DNA of 64,000 bases from Hemerocallis citrina (lineage: Eukaryota > Streptophyta > Magnoliopsida > Asparagales > Asphodelaceae): positions 84,125,230 through 84,189,229 of the forward strand of contig CM030363.1 of NCBI GenBank assembly GCA_017893485.1. Reading direction: 5' to 3'. Below the pieces are notes generated by a model. The model searched no databases. It saw only the letters and a list, made by a program, of their open reading frames with translations, and was not told the DNA's origin. Numbering within the stretch: position 1 is the first letter of the stretch; each line of letters opens with the position of its first letter. A program made the translations under genes and the position numbers. Positions 1 to 11,450 of this stretch are shown one piece after another.

Positions 1-565
1 GTTGACAGTTAACCCATTTTGGTAAAAAAAACATGCTAAGAAGGCAATCAGATGCATGAACTCAGATTCTTTAACAGTAAAAGAAAATGAAAATTTCAGT
101 ATCTAAGCATATATGTTTCTCTATTAATTCTTCATCCCAACTAAACCATTGATGTTTGTGGCTCCAAAAGAAACCTGCACAAGGTTTGTTCAGCCCAATT
201 CTTGTACAGATTTGGAGGATTTTGGTATACAAATAGCATCCATCTTTGACAGTCAACATATTTTGGGAAAAAAATCATGCTAAGATGACAATCAGATGCA
301 TGAATTCAATTTCTTTAACAGTAAAAGGAAATGAAAATTTCCAGTACCTAAGCATATATGTTTCTCTATTAATTCTTCATCCCAACTAAATCATGATGTT
401 TGTGGCTCCAAAATAAACCTGCACAAGGTTTGTTCTGCCAAATTCTTGTACAAATTTGGAGGATTTTGGTATACATACAGCATACTTAGTTGACAGTGAA
501 CCCATTTTGGTAAAAAAATCATGCTAAGATGCCAATCAGATGCATGAATTCAGCATCTTTGACTG
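1..565. repeat. 244-bp tandem repeat, about 2.3 copies, inside the CACTA element
   Basis: The motif TTGACAGT followed by AAC recurs at 2, 246 and 490, an exact period of 244 bp. Units share blocks such as ATCATGCTAAGATG, AGATGCATGAA and CTTCATCCCAACTAAA and differ by scattered substitutions and small indels. The third unit breaks off near 560. No credible coding frame is present. If the leader exon proposed at 590-850 is real, this array lies in the first intron of the transposase gene. Confidence 0.85.
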
Positions 566-589
566 TGAAAAGGAGAGAAATCAAGAGTA

Positions 590-850
590 ATTACCGAAGA
601 GAGAAAGGGGGCCGACCAGCGGGGCGACGAGCGGTGGCGTAGGAGATAGAGAGAGAGCGGGGCGACGAGCGGTGGTTTTCGATCGCAAATTCACCGCGAA
701 ATAGAGAGAGGGAGGAGGGAAATCGAATTGGGCTGTCGAAGATGACGAAGGGTCGGAGGCGAAGCGCGTGAAATAGAGAGAGGGAGGAGGGAAAACGAAG
801 CGGCGAAAATTAGGTTTGGGAATTAGCGAGCAAAATGTTAGGGTTCGCGG
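590..850 (-). other. Putative 5' leader exon of the CACTA transposase gene
   Basis: Read on the minus strand this stretch is rich in CCTCCCTCTCTC, starts near AACCCTAA and ends at a plausible splice donor (TTCGGTAATTAC, about 590-598). Such pyrimidine-rich, untranslated first exons are common in plant genes and in CACTA elements. It holds two internal duplications: GGGGCGACGAGCGGTGG near 618 and 659, and TAGAGAGAGGGAGGAGGGAAA near 702 and 772. No long open frame is present. The exon assignment is inference from composition and position. Confidence 0.4.
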
Positions 851-865
851 GAATTTATCTCAGTT

Positions 866-1130
866 AATTCACCGGCGTTTGAAGTTACGAACGCCGGTGA
901 ATGTATCTATATATTCCCCAGTGTTTGTTATTAAAACGCCGGTGAATAATACCATTCACCGGCGTTTACAAATAAAACGCCGGTGAATATCATGATTCCC
1001 CGGCATTTTATAGAGGCCGCCGGTGTACAAACATCCAATCTGACTCCCCATTCCTGGTCACTCCCTACCCCGGCGCGAATGGTAAAATGCCGTGGAATAT
1101 ACGCCGGTAAATCGCACATGTTTTGTAGTG
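866..1130. repeat. CACTA subterminal repeats and terminal inverted repeat
   Basis: TTCACCGGCGTTT-type motifs occur at about 868, 890, 934, 954 and 975, with degenerate copies near 914, 995, 1013, 1069, 1083 and 1101, in alternating orientation. Adjacent opposite copies (868/890 and 954/975) can form hairpins. The terminal 10 bp are TTTTGTAGTG. In this superfamily such motifs bind the transposase near each end. Confidence 0.8.
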
Positions 1131-1133
1131 ACA

Positions 1134-1990
1134 TGTGGGTTGGCCTCAGCTGCCATGCCGAGGGCATGGTGGAATTGAGGCCTTGAGGAAGCTCCTTATC
1201 ATGGTTAGACCAGGACGTGACGCCCAGAGCGAGGAAAAATTGAAGCCTTTGAAAGCTCCTCATGGGAGTCGGCCTCGGATGTCACGCCGAAGGCACGGAG
1301 AAATTAAAGCCTTATGAAGCTCCTCATGAGAGTTGGCATCGGATGCTAATTCGAGGATGCGGCGAAATTGAAGCCTTATGAATCTGCTCATGGGAGTCGG
1401 CCTCGGATGCCATGCCGAAGGCGCGGTGAAATTGAAGCCTTCTGATGCTCCTCATGGGAGTCGGCCTAAGATGCTAGGCCGAGGGCACAACAAAATTGAA
1501 GCCTTAGGAAGCTCCTCATAGGAGTCAGGCTCAGATGCTATGTCGAGGGCACGGAAAAGTTGAAGCCTTTGAAACCTCCTAATGGGAGTCGGCATCGGAT
1601 GCCACACCGAGGGTGCGGCTAAATAGAAGCATTAGGAATCTCCTCATGGGAGTCAGCTTCGGATGTCACGCCGAGGGCGCAGCAAAATTATAGCCTTGTA
1701 AAGCTCCTCATGGGAGTCTTCCTTGGATGTCACTCTGAGAGCACGGCAAAATTGAAGCCTTATGAAGCTCCTAATGGAAGTCAACCTCGGATGTCATGCC
1801 GAGGGCACGACAAATTTTAAAGCCTTGTGAAGCTCCTCATGGGAGTCAACCTCAGATGCGACGCCAAAGGCATGGCAAAATTGAAGCCTTTGAAATCTTC
1901 TCATGGGAGTCAGCTTCGAATGCCACGCCGAAGCCACAACAAAATTGAAGCCTTGTGAAGCTCCTCATGGGAGTCGGCCTCGGATGCCAC
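1134..1990. repeat. 64-bp minisatellite, about 13 units
   Basis: CTCCTCATGGGAGTCGGC and variants start at 1256, 1320, 1384, 1448, 1512, 1576, 1640, 1704, 1768, 1833, 1897 and 1961, so the period is 64 bp with one 65-bp step. Each unit also contains GATGCCACGCCGAGGGCACGG and AAATTGAAGCCTT. Two more units lie at 2287-2430. The position ahead of the N-terminus of a Tat antisense gene matches that of the 250-bp repeats in the better preserved Tat element at 59840-60558. Confidence 0.9.
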
Positions 1991-2286
1991 GCCAGGGTGC
2001 ACCTGCAGTTTCATTCCCGTATGTAGGCTGCTTGCCTAAACTATCTACCTAAGTCAAATCTGCTCAGTACCTTCTGTTGATTCAGAATTCCGGGTTCTCT
2101 TTCTATGCATGTTCGATCCCTAAGGTTTCCTTTTTGCATTGCCTCGAGGGCTTACGGGTCCGTGGGCACATTCAGGGCTCGTATTCAGATATCCTTACTT
2201 CTATCAATAGGATAGTTCTTTCCTTTCCTCGTGGAAAGCATCCTTTCTTCTAGGACATCGTATAGGACAACTATCCTATCAAAAGC
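1991..2286. other. Non-repetitive spacer interrupting the 64-bp array
   Basis: About 295 bp separate 13 minisatellite units from two further units. No coding signal is seen. An 11-bp perfect inverted repeat (ATAGGATAGTT near 2208, AACTATCCTAT near 2268) flanks a loop of about 49 bp. It may be a small insertion or the original spacer. Confidence 0.5.
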
Positions 2287-2430
2287 TTGAAGCCTTTGAG
2301 AAAGCCATTCATGCGGGTCGGTCTCGGATGTCACACCGAGGGTATGGTGAAATCGAAGCCTTGAGAAAGTCACTCATGAGGGTCGGCCTCGGATGCCATG
2401 CTGAGGGCACGGTAAAGTTAAAGCTTCGTG
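2287..2430. repeat. Two outlying units of the 64-bp minisatellite
   Basis: GAAGCCTTTGAGAAAG and GAAGCCTTGAGAAAGTC, each followed by a CGGATG(T/C)CA block, repeat the 1134-1990 unit at about 64-bp spacing. They end about 110 bp before the TATA box of the antisense gene. Confidence 0.75.
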
Positions 2431-2543
2431 GGAGCCAGGGTTTAGTTACCACGTGGCACTGTCTCCCAAGCGATGTTCTACATCCGTTCGTGGTTATCGA
2501 GGGGGTGTCATGTGTCCTGTTTATCGAGAAGTCACTTCTCTTC

Positions 2544-2549
2544 TATAAG
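2544..2549 (+). promoter_or_regulatory. TATA box of the degraded Tat antisense gene
   Basis: TATAAG within CTATAAGTTTCCCT lies 65-70 bp upstream of the ATG at 2614. The sister gene in the Tat element at 48700-61120 has TATAAG in the near-identical context CTATAAGTTTTCACC (minus strand, 59683-59688). Conservation between two diverged elements supports promoter function. Confidence 0.55.
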
Positions 2550-2613
2550 TTTCCCTACCCCACTCCATCTGGGACAACTTTTTCTTTCTTCGCGAATAAT
2601 TGAGTTCATCGAA

Positions 2614-4106
2614 TATGCCTGCCAGCCAATCCAGCAGCTCGGCCTCGTCCTCAGGAGATAATGGATCTTCGTATTCCGAAGCTTCTGCTCGCTCCTCGTC
2701 GATGTCCAGCAGAGCCGAACAATAACTCTTGTCGGCCCCCGCATCGGAGGAGGTCAACATCGAGAGGGTGAGTACCGAGTAGGTGGCCCTGACTTTTCGA
2801 TGGAGGGAACCGTTGTTGAGGTTGCGAGTGAAGGTCAGGAGATGGTGGATGTAGAGACCGAGGAGGAGAGCCCCTTGGCGCTGGTGAAGGCGGAGGAAGA
2901 GTGGGAAGAGAGTTATAGCATCCCGAGCCGCGATGAGGGTGAGATTGCAGTGACCTCTTATGTGTGAAAAGCAAGGGCCATTGCCTCGGACAACATCATG
3001 AGTGCCCCGCCTCCTCGTGGTCACCGTCTCGCCAAAAGGAGGAGGCATGATCTCTCCCCTAGTAAGGAGAAGGCGCTGATGCGCTATCGAGATGATCCTA
3101 TGGGATTTGCCCGATCTGGTTCTGTTTGACATCACCCCGTCTTTGTCAAACAAGCCAAAAACAAAAGCTGATGAGACGCAGAACATCTTACTGGAGAGAG
3201 ACCTTTTCGTTATTCAGGAAAAGATCTTATACCCGCAGAGTAAGTTTTGATACTCCCGAAATCGTGCCTTCATCCCACTGATCAGCTGGGGGATAGGTTT
3301 TGTATGTTTCCTCTAGATTCTTTTGCGATGCTTTTGCCTTAAGACTGTGTCTGCCCCTCCACCCATTTATCAAGCAAGTTCTCCTATGGGCAGGAATGAG
3401 CTCGATGTAGTACGCGCCGAACTCTTGGAAGCAATTGATGAGCTTCATCATGCTCAGCCAGAGGAAGGGCATCCCTCTGAGCTTCAGGTACTTTCGAGCG
3501 AGCTTGGGATTGAGCTCACTTCCGAAGATCTCCTACCGGTAGTATATTGTCCCCTAATCCAAGCTGTGCATGGTTTTCAACCATCCCGACTCCATAAAGG
3601 ATTAAAGGAAGATGTACTTTATCGTTTACAGCCCAGAGCCCAGGGATATACCGACCTTATGGTCGTACGGGCCAGCTCTGAAGGAGCCCCTGAAGCTCGA
3701 GGAGATCTCCAAAGAGGAGAGGGTGGAGTTTGGCAGGCTGTTCGAAGATAACTTGAGCATGACTGGTCCAGAGTGACGGAGATGTCGCTGGCGGTCAGCG
3801 AGTTAAGTCCTTACATTCCTGGTGAGTTTCTTCCCCTTGTATCATCCAATTGGCATCTGTCTGAGGTTCGGTCTTGACACACTTCTTTTGCAGCCTAGGA
3901 AGATGATGACGTTGATGTGCTTTTGGCTGTTCCGGTGGCTCAACGAGCGGCTGAGGATAAGGGGAGGAGGGAAATGTCATCGAGTGCTGGAGGGTCCCCA
4001 AAGGGGTGTCTAAAGAAGGGCACGAGAGCCATGGCTATCTGAGACCCAGAGGGTTCTTCCCGGGCGGAGCCGAGTGAGAGATCCCTCCGAGCCCAAGAAC
4101 TGATGG
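2614..4106 (+). pseudogene. Tat-lineage antisense gene (aORF), exon 1 and start of exon 2, degraded
   Basis: Exon 1 runs from the ATG at 2614 to a donor at 3821/3822 (GGTGAG); an intron ends with TTTTGCAG at 3893, and exon 2 then runs to the LTR insertion at 4106. Frames are broken by stops and indels, but a stretch near 3570-3740 reads SIKDWKKMYFIVYSPEP, clearly parallel to SIKHWKEKYFLVRAPEP in the antisense gene at 57114-59492. That region corresponds to the plant 'putative gypsy type transposon' domain (PF04195). Its function is unknown. Because this gene is antisense to pol in Tat elements, the parent element lay on the minus strand. No gag or pol of that parent remains in the window. Confidence 0.7.
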
Positions 4107-7100
4107 TGTCACATCCCGCTTCCAAAAGAGAGCATACAAAATACGGATACGTGACTGAGTCCAGCGAATGATTTTCATCATCTATAAGCTGTCAGGGTTT
4201 TTGCAATATTTCACAGGAATAATCAGAGTAGGAAGCAAGAGAAGTCAACCATGCATGCACATATGAAACAATATACCAAGAGGAATTTACTTGAAACAAA
4301 ATATATTAATCTCAAATAAATCAGATCTGAACAAGTCAAAAATCCTGGGTCACATTGACCAAATACAAAATAATCCAAGTAATAGATACAATTATTCAAG
4401 AATAGCAGGAAAATAAATAAAGCAAGAACTCCAGCATCTAGAATCTCATATCACCTACTCCATCTGGCAGCTGATCTCCAAAATCTGCAATTTAATAAAT
4501 TGCAGGAAGAGAAAAAGAAAACAAAACGTACGTCAATGCAAGTTACAGGCCGCTTGTAGTGCAAGCACAAGTATAGGGAAGGATAAACAAATATAAAATA
4601 ACAGCAGAATCAAACATAGCATGGCATAGGCATATCAACAGAACAGGATAACTAACATGAATCACGAAACAAAATCAAGTAACAGTATATACTTACAGGG
4701 TACAGGTAACATGTATCAAGTGTCAAACAAGCTGGTAATCAGGTAATCAGGTATACAGGTAATAGGTGAACAGGTAGCATGTACAGGTAAGCATGTAACA
4801 GGGTCATGTTATGTCATGTCAAGTTTTGTATTTATTACTATCTAGGTAGTACTTCATGCGTCCATCCTTTTACCACATGGTTGCTACATTAAAACAAGTT
4901 TGCATTTAGATTTCGTAGTGGAGTCCATAGGGCCGTGTACTCAGGTATCAGGTAAACATGCATAGGTACAGGTATCAGATAATCAGGTAATCATGCATCA
5001 GGTACATGTATCATGTAACAGGTAACCATGCATCAGGTAGGACTAACTCCCCTCCAAGTACACCCTCTCATAAGGAAGTATGTAGTCAGGAATCAGCTAA
5101 TCAGAATCATGCATGATCATATAACAGGTAACAGGTAACAGATAATCAAGTGGGAAACACGGGCCCCCTTCCAAGTACGCATTTCTATATTTTCCACTAC
5201 TAGATCTTTCCCTTAATCCCGGCTTAGTTATTTTGTTATTATTATCAAATAGGCATGTGTGTGTCACAAACAGGTCAAGAATAATATGACATGAACAAGT
5301 AATAGGTTCAGGTTGAAAGATAAACATGTATGGGTGAAAGATAACACATAAAAGATCAGGACAATGAGAATTCTAGTTCAGGATAGCAAGACAGTAATGC
5401 ACTAAAATTGGGATTCCAGTTGCTACAAAAATACAAATCTGGATCCGTCAGAAAATCTGAAAAATAGACTCCCGGACAAATCCAGCAAATATATATAAGT
5501 CATATGGTATTTCACAAAAACAAGTATCAAAACAGATTTGAATCTAGAAAATATGTTCAGCCAGAAATTAGAAATTTGTATTCATAAACAAAAAAACAGC
5601 ATAGAAAATCACTAATTAAATCCACAAAATATCTGGGGTATTCCCTAGTATGTTTAGTATCAGAAAATAAAGTTTCATAATTTTACAACATAGATAGAAT
5701 AGTCAAGTAAAATCAGAAAGCAAATTTTATCAAAAAAAAAATCAGAATGCAAACAAGGTGCAGCAGTTTTGTAAATTTGGAATCATAAACACTGCAGTAT
5801 GAAAACAACAATATGTCACAAAATACAAATCTAAATCCAGATCCGTCAAAAGATTGATAAACTAGATACAATAGGCTAACTTTCATATTCAGAAAGATTT
5901 CTCAAACAGCAAGTAGAATTAGGTCAAAATTATGTATCTTTACTTAACAGCAAGAAAATTCTGCTAGTATAGTTATTATTTGCAAGTATAAAATAGTTGG
6001 TAAAACTCATTAATTAAATCCACAAAAATTCAGGGTTAATCCTAATCAGGTCTGGTTATACTCAGCAAAATATTGGATCAAAATAATACTTTTAAGATCA
6101 GAATAAAAATAGTTTACTCCACAAAATTCATATAAAACGAAATTTGGAATTTTTCTACCCCACTGTAGTAAAATAGACATAACTTGCAACTCACAAATCG
6201 AAACTGATATATGTCAGAAGGGATGGAAAATAGACAGAATTCTCTAAAGTTCATGTTCATAAATAAAATTCATATACTGACCTTAATATGGTCTAAAATA
6301 CTGATCAAAATCAAGGTAACAGAAACTACAGAATTATTCTTCGAACATAAAATCATCTAGTTCATGTAAAACTCATCCAAATCAACCCAAACAGGAAATA
6401 TAGTATACTAGATGTCCAACGTGGTATAGGGTATTTTGCAAGTCCACGACAGTTTATAGAACGAATAACACCTCAAGCACACGATATCACAAAATAGCAT
6501 GCATATGTACATCCAAAAAGTGGTAATCCCTAGTTGTTTCATGTCATGTATGTCATGAGGCAACTATGGTCGAATCAAAACAATAGAGACAATATATAAC
6601 AGAGGGTTCACACATAAATTGTTTCTAGAACCCAACTACACTACATGCGGTATTTAGTACTTGTATTACACAAAAAAATACAAGTTACTTACCTTAAAGC
6701 CAACAACAGAAACGATGCAAGCAAGAATAATGGGAACGAATTCCCGGGCATGAACACAAAATCACGAGCGGATCTGGAACAAGATGTGAACACAAAGAAC
6801 AACTGATCGCGAACATAATCGGACAGATCGGCACGGATCTGGATGATGATCAAGATCAAGATGATCGAACGGCTAGATCCAAGAGCTGACGATGATCACG
6901 ATCAGATCAGACGGTCCAGATCTCCCTGATGATGAAGATAATGATGAAGATCAAGATCGATCGATCGAACGGCTGCGATCAAAGGAAGTTGATGATCATC
7001 ATGATCGTGATGATCAAGAGGAGATTGAACGGCCAAGAATCTACTTGATCAAAACTTGATCAAAACTTGATCAAAAGAAACCCATCAACAATGGCTTCGG

Positions 7101-7796
7101 CTACCTGGTTGTACTGGATGACGGCTGGATGCAGGGGCAGCACCGACGAGGGCGACGGCACGGTGGGGACAATGGCGGACAAACGGTCGGCACGGTGCAC
7201 TGGACGGTGGAAGACACAGTGCACAGGAGGTGCACCATCGGTGGGTCGTGACTTAGGGAGGTCGCGACCTGCTGTCGTTGCTGGCGTCGTTGAAGGCGAA
7301 AGGGTAGGGAGAGACGCTGTGGGCTATCGCCGGTTGACTGGCAATACAGGAGGGTGATGGGGGTCGAGGTCGCGACCTCGGTTGAAGTCGGTAGGGGCTG
7401 ACTGGAGCTAGGCAGCACTGGCTAGCTACGGTCTGGCATCAAAACGGCAGGGGAAGGATGCACAGGAGAGAGAGATGAGCGGGAGAGGGCCTGGGAGGTG
7501 AGAGGTCGGGAGGTGAACAGACGGCTGAGGTTAGAAGATGAGCAGGGGTAGATGAACAGGCGGCTATAAGGGTAGAAAATGAACATGCTAAAGGAGGAGC
7601 AGGAGTATATATATGGGTAGAAAGATATTAGGGTTAGGGGTTTAGGTGACAGGTTAGGGATGTTAACTGGTAACGGGTATGAGGCTATTAGGGTTTAATA
7701 TATAGGGGAATGGGTTTGGGGTTTTAAAACCAATAAGAGGTAGGAAATAATATATATAATAAAAATAGGATTTTTAATATAAAATCAAAAGGTAAT

Positions 7797-7833
<37 letters not shown>

Positions 7834-8021
7834 GAATAATAGGGTTAGTATTACAATATAAAAATCATTGGAAAAATAGCTACAACTGAAACTATTGATC
7901 ATAAATAGACTTCAATAGGAGATCCAAAAACAAATTTTAACAAAAAGAGTTTAAGAGCGGAAAAGTAATTTACAAAAAATTTAAATACAGAAAATACGTA
8001 TTTGCAAAAACAGGGGTTACA
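4107..8021 (-). mobile_element. Solo LTR, family B (chromovirus-type Ty3/gypsy)
   Basis: On the minus strand it starts TGTAACCCCTGTTTTTGC at 8021 and ends GGGATGTGACA at 4107. It is flanked by identical 5-bp duplications GATGG (4102-4106 and 8022-8026). Inside are CAGGTAATCAGGTA-type short repeats (4730-5060), long A-rich stretches, and a GC-rich block (7060-7560) followed in minus orientation by TATA-like sequence near 7595. No internal domain, PBS or PPT adjoins it, so it is a 3.9-kb solo LTR left by LTR-LTR recombination. It interrupts exon 2 of the antisense gene. Related copies lie at 34201-37979 and 62955-64000. Confidence 0.85.
7798..7833. repeat. (CAA)n microsatellite
   Basis: About 12 CAA units lie within the family-B LTR, close to its minus-strand 5' end. 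Confidence 0.95.
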
Positions 8022-8935
8022 GATGGAGTCTTCGGTGCCGCTGATTCATCCGATCTTGGTGGAGGCCATCCCCGATAAGGCCCAGAAGACATTCACTCCC
8101 GACTAACCAGTGAAGCTTGTTGACTTCATTATAAAGTCTCAGATGGCCATCGAGGTGGTGAATAATCTTGCGCCTCCGAGGGACAGGAAGGCCCTTGCGA
8201 AGGAGACGTTCATCTCAGCAAACCTCCGATATTCTTAGCACTCGGTAGCGGTAAGTGCTCATTCTGGAGGATTTATTTCCCTTAATCGGATCTCACTAGT
8301 TTCATTTCCGTTGGAGGCCACACTATACAGGAGCGAGCTGATGTGGCAGTATGAATACGACTTGGATACTATCGAGCGCAGGGCCCAGTAGTATTAGATG
8401 AAGTGACAGGATGAAAAGACTCGTGCTGAGGAGTTAGAAAAGAGGCTGAAGGAGTTGGAGGCAGAGGTCTACGATGCAGTAAGTCAGATCGTGCAAGGCC
8501 AGGAGGATGTCTATGAGCGAGCCCTTCAACATGTTAAAGACAGGTATCCTGATGTCGAACTTGATGTCCTCTGCTACGATGGTCGCAAGCGGTGGCTCAG
8601 GAGTTGGCTCGCCTGAAGGCATTATTTCCCGATGCCGACATAGCCCTTGCTCTTTCCGACGCTGGAAGGCCCTCACGTATCTTCGGTGGTTAGTCTTCGG
8701 AATCCATCCTTAAGCGAATGCTCGTGGAGAAAGACTACGAGATCTTCCGGCTAAGGACCCGACTAGGGGAGGTGAGCCAGGCGTCCACCTTTTACAGTCC
8801 CTTCTCGAGGCTAGCACCTTACCTTGGGATCCGCTCGAGAGTGGGGGCTCTGGGGGATGCCCAAAGTGGAGTAGCGGGATCAACTAGCGTTGCTAGCAGT
8901 GCGAGGTTTGGAGGTGCTCCGCCTGGGCGCTAACC
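8022..8935 (+). pseudogene. Tat antisense gene: end of exon 2 and exon 3 (coiled-coil C-terminus), degraded
   Basis: Resumes directly after the solo LTR. The exon 2 remainder reads FTPD-stop-PVKLVDFI..., parallel to FVPDWPVMKVDGFL in the copy at 57114-59492, and ends at a donor GTAAGTGC (8251), the same place as the donor GTAAGTAC in that copy. The intron ends TATACAG at 8330. Exon 3 contains a charged heptad-like stretch (RAEELEKRLKELEAEVYDA) and then VYERALQHVKDRYPDV. Several in-frame stops show it is dead. The shared intron positions are the main evidence that this is a real spliced gene type. Confidence 0.7.
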
Positions 8936-9498
8936 CCTTGACCGATGAAGCGATGCCTCTTGAACCGAGGCTGGACGAAGACTACGAGGGCCAGAACCTA
9001 ATGCCTTGAACTTTTGATTTCTTTGTAATTGTGCGAATGTAATCATTGTCTATGGTTTATAATAAAGATGCTTCCACGAACTTCATTTTTTGTTCGATGG
9101 CTTTTTGATGAAAATTCCTCGAGATCCTTATAGGGGTTTGGCCTAGGAACACGCACCGAGGGGATGGACCTCTTTCTCTGGAGCTCGGACTCAATTTTCA
9201 CTCCGAGGATGGGGCAAATTAGTGATGCCTTGAACTCGCTTCATAATACAACTCCGAGGTCGTGGCGAACCAACGTGGCTTTGCGCTTTCTTCTGGATGC
9301 CCATTCTCGGATGCCACTCCGAGGTGGAGGAACGTACATTTGACATGCGCTCACGTGTTTCCATGTGAGATTATGTTCTTGGCGCAGTTATCGATGTCTC
9401 ACTTTTATATATACAACCTCAGTCGTTGGTCATGTATACTCGCTCTCCTTCCACTTCCATTTTTCTAACTACGCGTCTTCCGACCGAGATTATTGAAG
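8936..9498. other. 3' flank of the antisense gene with degenerate CTCGGA...CCGAGG repeats
   Basis: An AATAAA signal near 9059 (TTATAATAAAGATG) could polyadenylate the antisense transcript. From about 9115 to 9330 there are loosely repeated units carrying CTCGGA...CACTCCGAGG, related in wording to the 64-bp minisatellite. A TATATATA box (about 9406-9413) lies about 90 bp before the ATG at 9499 and may be the promoter of the next antisense copy. Confidence 0.45.
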
Positions 9499-9914
9499 AT
9501 GGTGGATCATGAGCTTATAAAAGCGAAGTGTAAGGAGATAAGGGACGAGAGAGCTCGAGAGGAGGCAGAGGCGAGGATGAAGGTTGGAACCAACGTCAAG
9601 GTTCCCGAGGGGGAGACCTTGCAGAAGTTACTACCTCCAGAAGTAGATGAAATTCCGACCAAGAAGGCAAGAGTTGAGGAGCCTCTAGAGTCTTAGGTGG
9701 TCAGATCGACCATCAAGAAGGAGGGAAAAAGACTCATCCGTCGCCCACATCCAGTGTCACAGCCTCAGCCAAACCTCCCACATCGGCGAACGTATGGGTT
9801 CCCTCGTGGTCTGTGAAGGAGATGGAAGTCTCGGTCAGCCGGACTGCTGCATTGGAGATGGTCTCCCATCTCGCCACTCCCCGCGACCTTGCTAATTTCG
9901 AGGGCAAGACTGTC
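9499..9914 (+). pseudogene. Second Tat antisense gene fragment, exon-2-like, cut by a chromovirus insertion
   Basis: The frame from 9499 contains IKAKCKEIRDERAREEAEAR, comparable in place to MAKARTAKEQEARKRKR of the antisense gene at 57114-59492. After a stop at 9696 a shifted frame gives WVPSWSVKEMEV...HLATPRDLANFEGK, matching the WPV...PIPKDRAALK region of that gene. The sequence stops at 9914, where the LTR of the chromovirus begins, and a coiled-coil piece on the same strand appears at 24593 beyond that insertion. No PF04195-like N-terminal exon precedes it, so the gene was truncated or rearranged before the insertion. Confidence 0.55.
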
Positions 9915-11224
9915 TGTAATGCCCCAAACTTTCTATATGGAGAATTCGAGACACGAGCGAGGACCTTTACATTCAATTAGCCATAATACATAAAAAAGAA
10001 AGAAAGTTTAAAACTTTTTGTTTAACATAATATATTACAAGCCGAGTGTTACCATCGTTTCAATAAATTACATCAGAGTATACATGAAAGAAACAATTGA
10101 AAATTGGGCTTTTTACTTGGAAGCTATGCCTTGCCTAGAGTTCACCCGGATCAGTGGTCCTGAATCCACAATCTAACTAAGTGGGGACGTCAGTACATAT
10201 ACTGACGCTTTAAGGCTGATGACTAGCAGCGAATCTCAACTTTAAACAAAACATTATTTAAGCATGGTAAAATGTGCAGGTGTAGTTTAAGTGTTCGTGG
10301 GTATTATGATTTAGAATCTAATGCAATGTCAACTAAGGCTAGAATGCACTTATTCTAATGCATGTGAGAATCTGGAATCGTATGCATCCCATAACTACAT
10401 ACGTCCATATCACACCGTTCTCCATATTTAGGGATTTGAACCCGCGTTATGAATTCTACTTCTGTACACAACCTGTTCCTGATAAATATAATGTGACTGA
10501 TGAGGTTGCAGATGTGATCAAGTCCCACCAATGCAGTACGCTCATGGTGTCTATGTTTGCCACTACTACCCGGCGTACTGGACCTCACTTAAAAGCCAGA
10601 CGAACGCAGGGTATCCGCAGCACAAGATAGCACGAAGCCTACCCTGTGGCACCCATAACTCATAGAACGGTAGTCTCTGGTCCGTTCGCTTCGCCGACAT
10701 AGAACATGATGGAATTTTGGGGTCTATTCCCTAGTTTCGACAGGAGAACCTTCCATTCTTATCATGGTATTTCAGGAATTAACCGAGCGAGATACGTAAC
10801 CCGTGCTCCCAACTCGTGAGAAGGCACCACACGTATCCTTTTGATAGAAAGGTACAACCCAATAACACCACTACCCCTAACTCGGATCTCGTCTACATTC
10901 TTGGCCCGCGACCAACCAACACCGGTTAAGATATGCCGGCACACGAGGTGTAACTTATCCACAGTTTTCAAGATGGTAAAATACGAGTCTTGATGGTTGA
11001 TGGCCCACTAGGGTAACTACAATAACCTATACGAGCTTCTATCAAGGTAAGAACAATAGTGACTTTACCAACCATTATTACCCATAATTGAGTGCATGAT
11101 TTTGCCACTAACATTTCACGGCATAACCCGCTTATATGAACTAGTATCTCATGTTAAGCTTACTAACATCTTATTATCATCCATATATTGAACATGAAGA
11201 ACATTCACATGATATGGTCCAATT

Positions 11225-11450
11225 TTAACTAGAATGACATACAAACTAGAATTCATGGGTTCTTCCTCAATTTCAACAAGAATAATCATGCAACACAATT
11301 TCATGGGTTCTTCCTTAAATTAAACTAAAACAACATACAACTAGATTCATGGGTTCTTTCTCAAATTTAACTAGAACAACATGCAAACTAGATTCATCGG
11401 TACTTTCTCAAATTTAAATTAGAACAACATACAACTAGATTCATGGGTTA
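11225..11450. repeat. 58-60-bp minisatellite in LTR C, left part (about 4 units)
   Basis: Units of the form TTCATGGGTTCTTTCTCAAA plus TTTAACTAGAACAACATGCA plus AACTAGA. TR-GAG1 inserted inside a unit at TTCATGGGTTA/TTTCTC. The array continues at 20339-20960. Confidence 0.85.

Larger units (their letters stand above)
1..1130 (-). mobile_element. CACTA (En/Spm) DNA transposon, partial, one terminus present
   Basis: The right edge ends in TTTTGTAGTG (1121-1130), which reads CACTACAAAA inward on the minus strand, the CACTA signature. The 265 bp inside this end carry many copies of a 13-base motif (ATTCACCGGCGTT and its complement) in alternating orientation, like the subterminal transposase-binding repeats of CACTA elements. 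The opposite end lies left of the window, so the 3-bp target duplication (ACA at 1131-1133 would be one copy) cannot be confirmed. No transposase coding sequence is visible. It may be the leader end of an autonomous element or a non-autonomous derivative. Confidence 0.85.

Noticed and set aside
2521..3186. 221-codon minus-strand frame
   Set aside because: It lies opposite exon 1 of the antisense gene; only the plus strand shows similarity and splice sites.
9262..9468. 68-codon frame downstream of the antisense gene
   Set aside because: It covers degenerate repeats and the TATA region and has no similarity to antisense gene exons.
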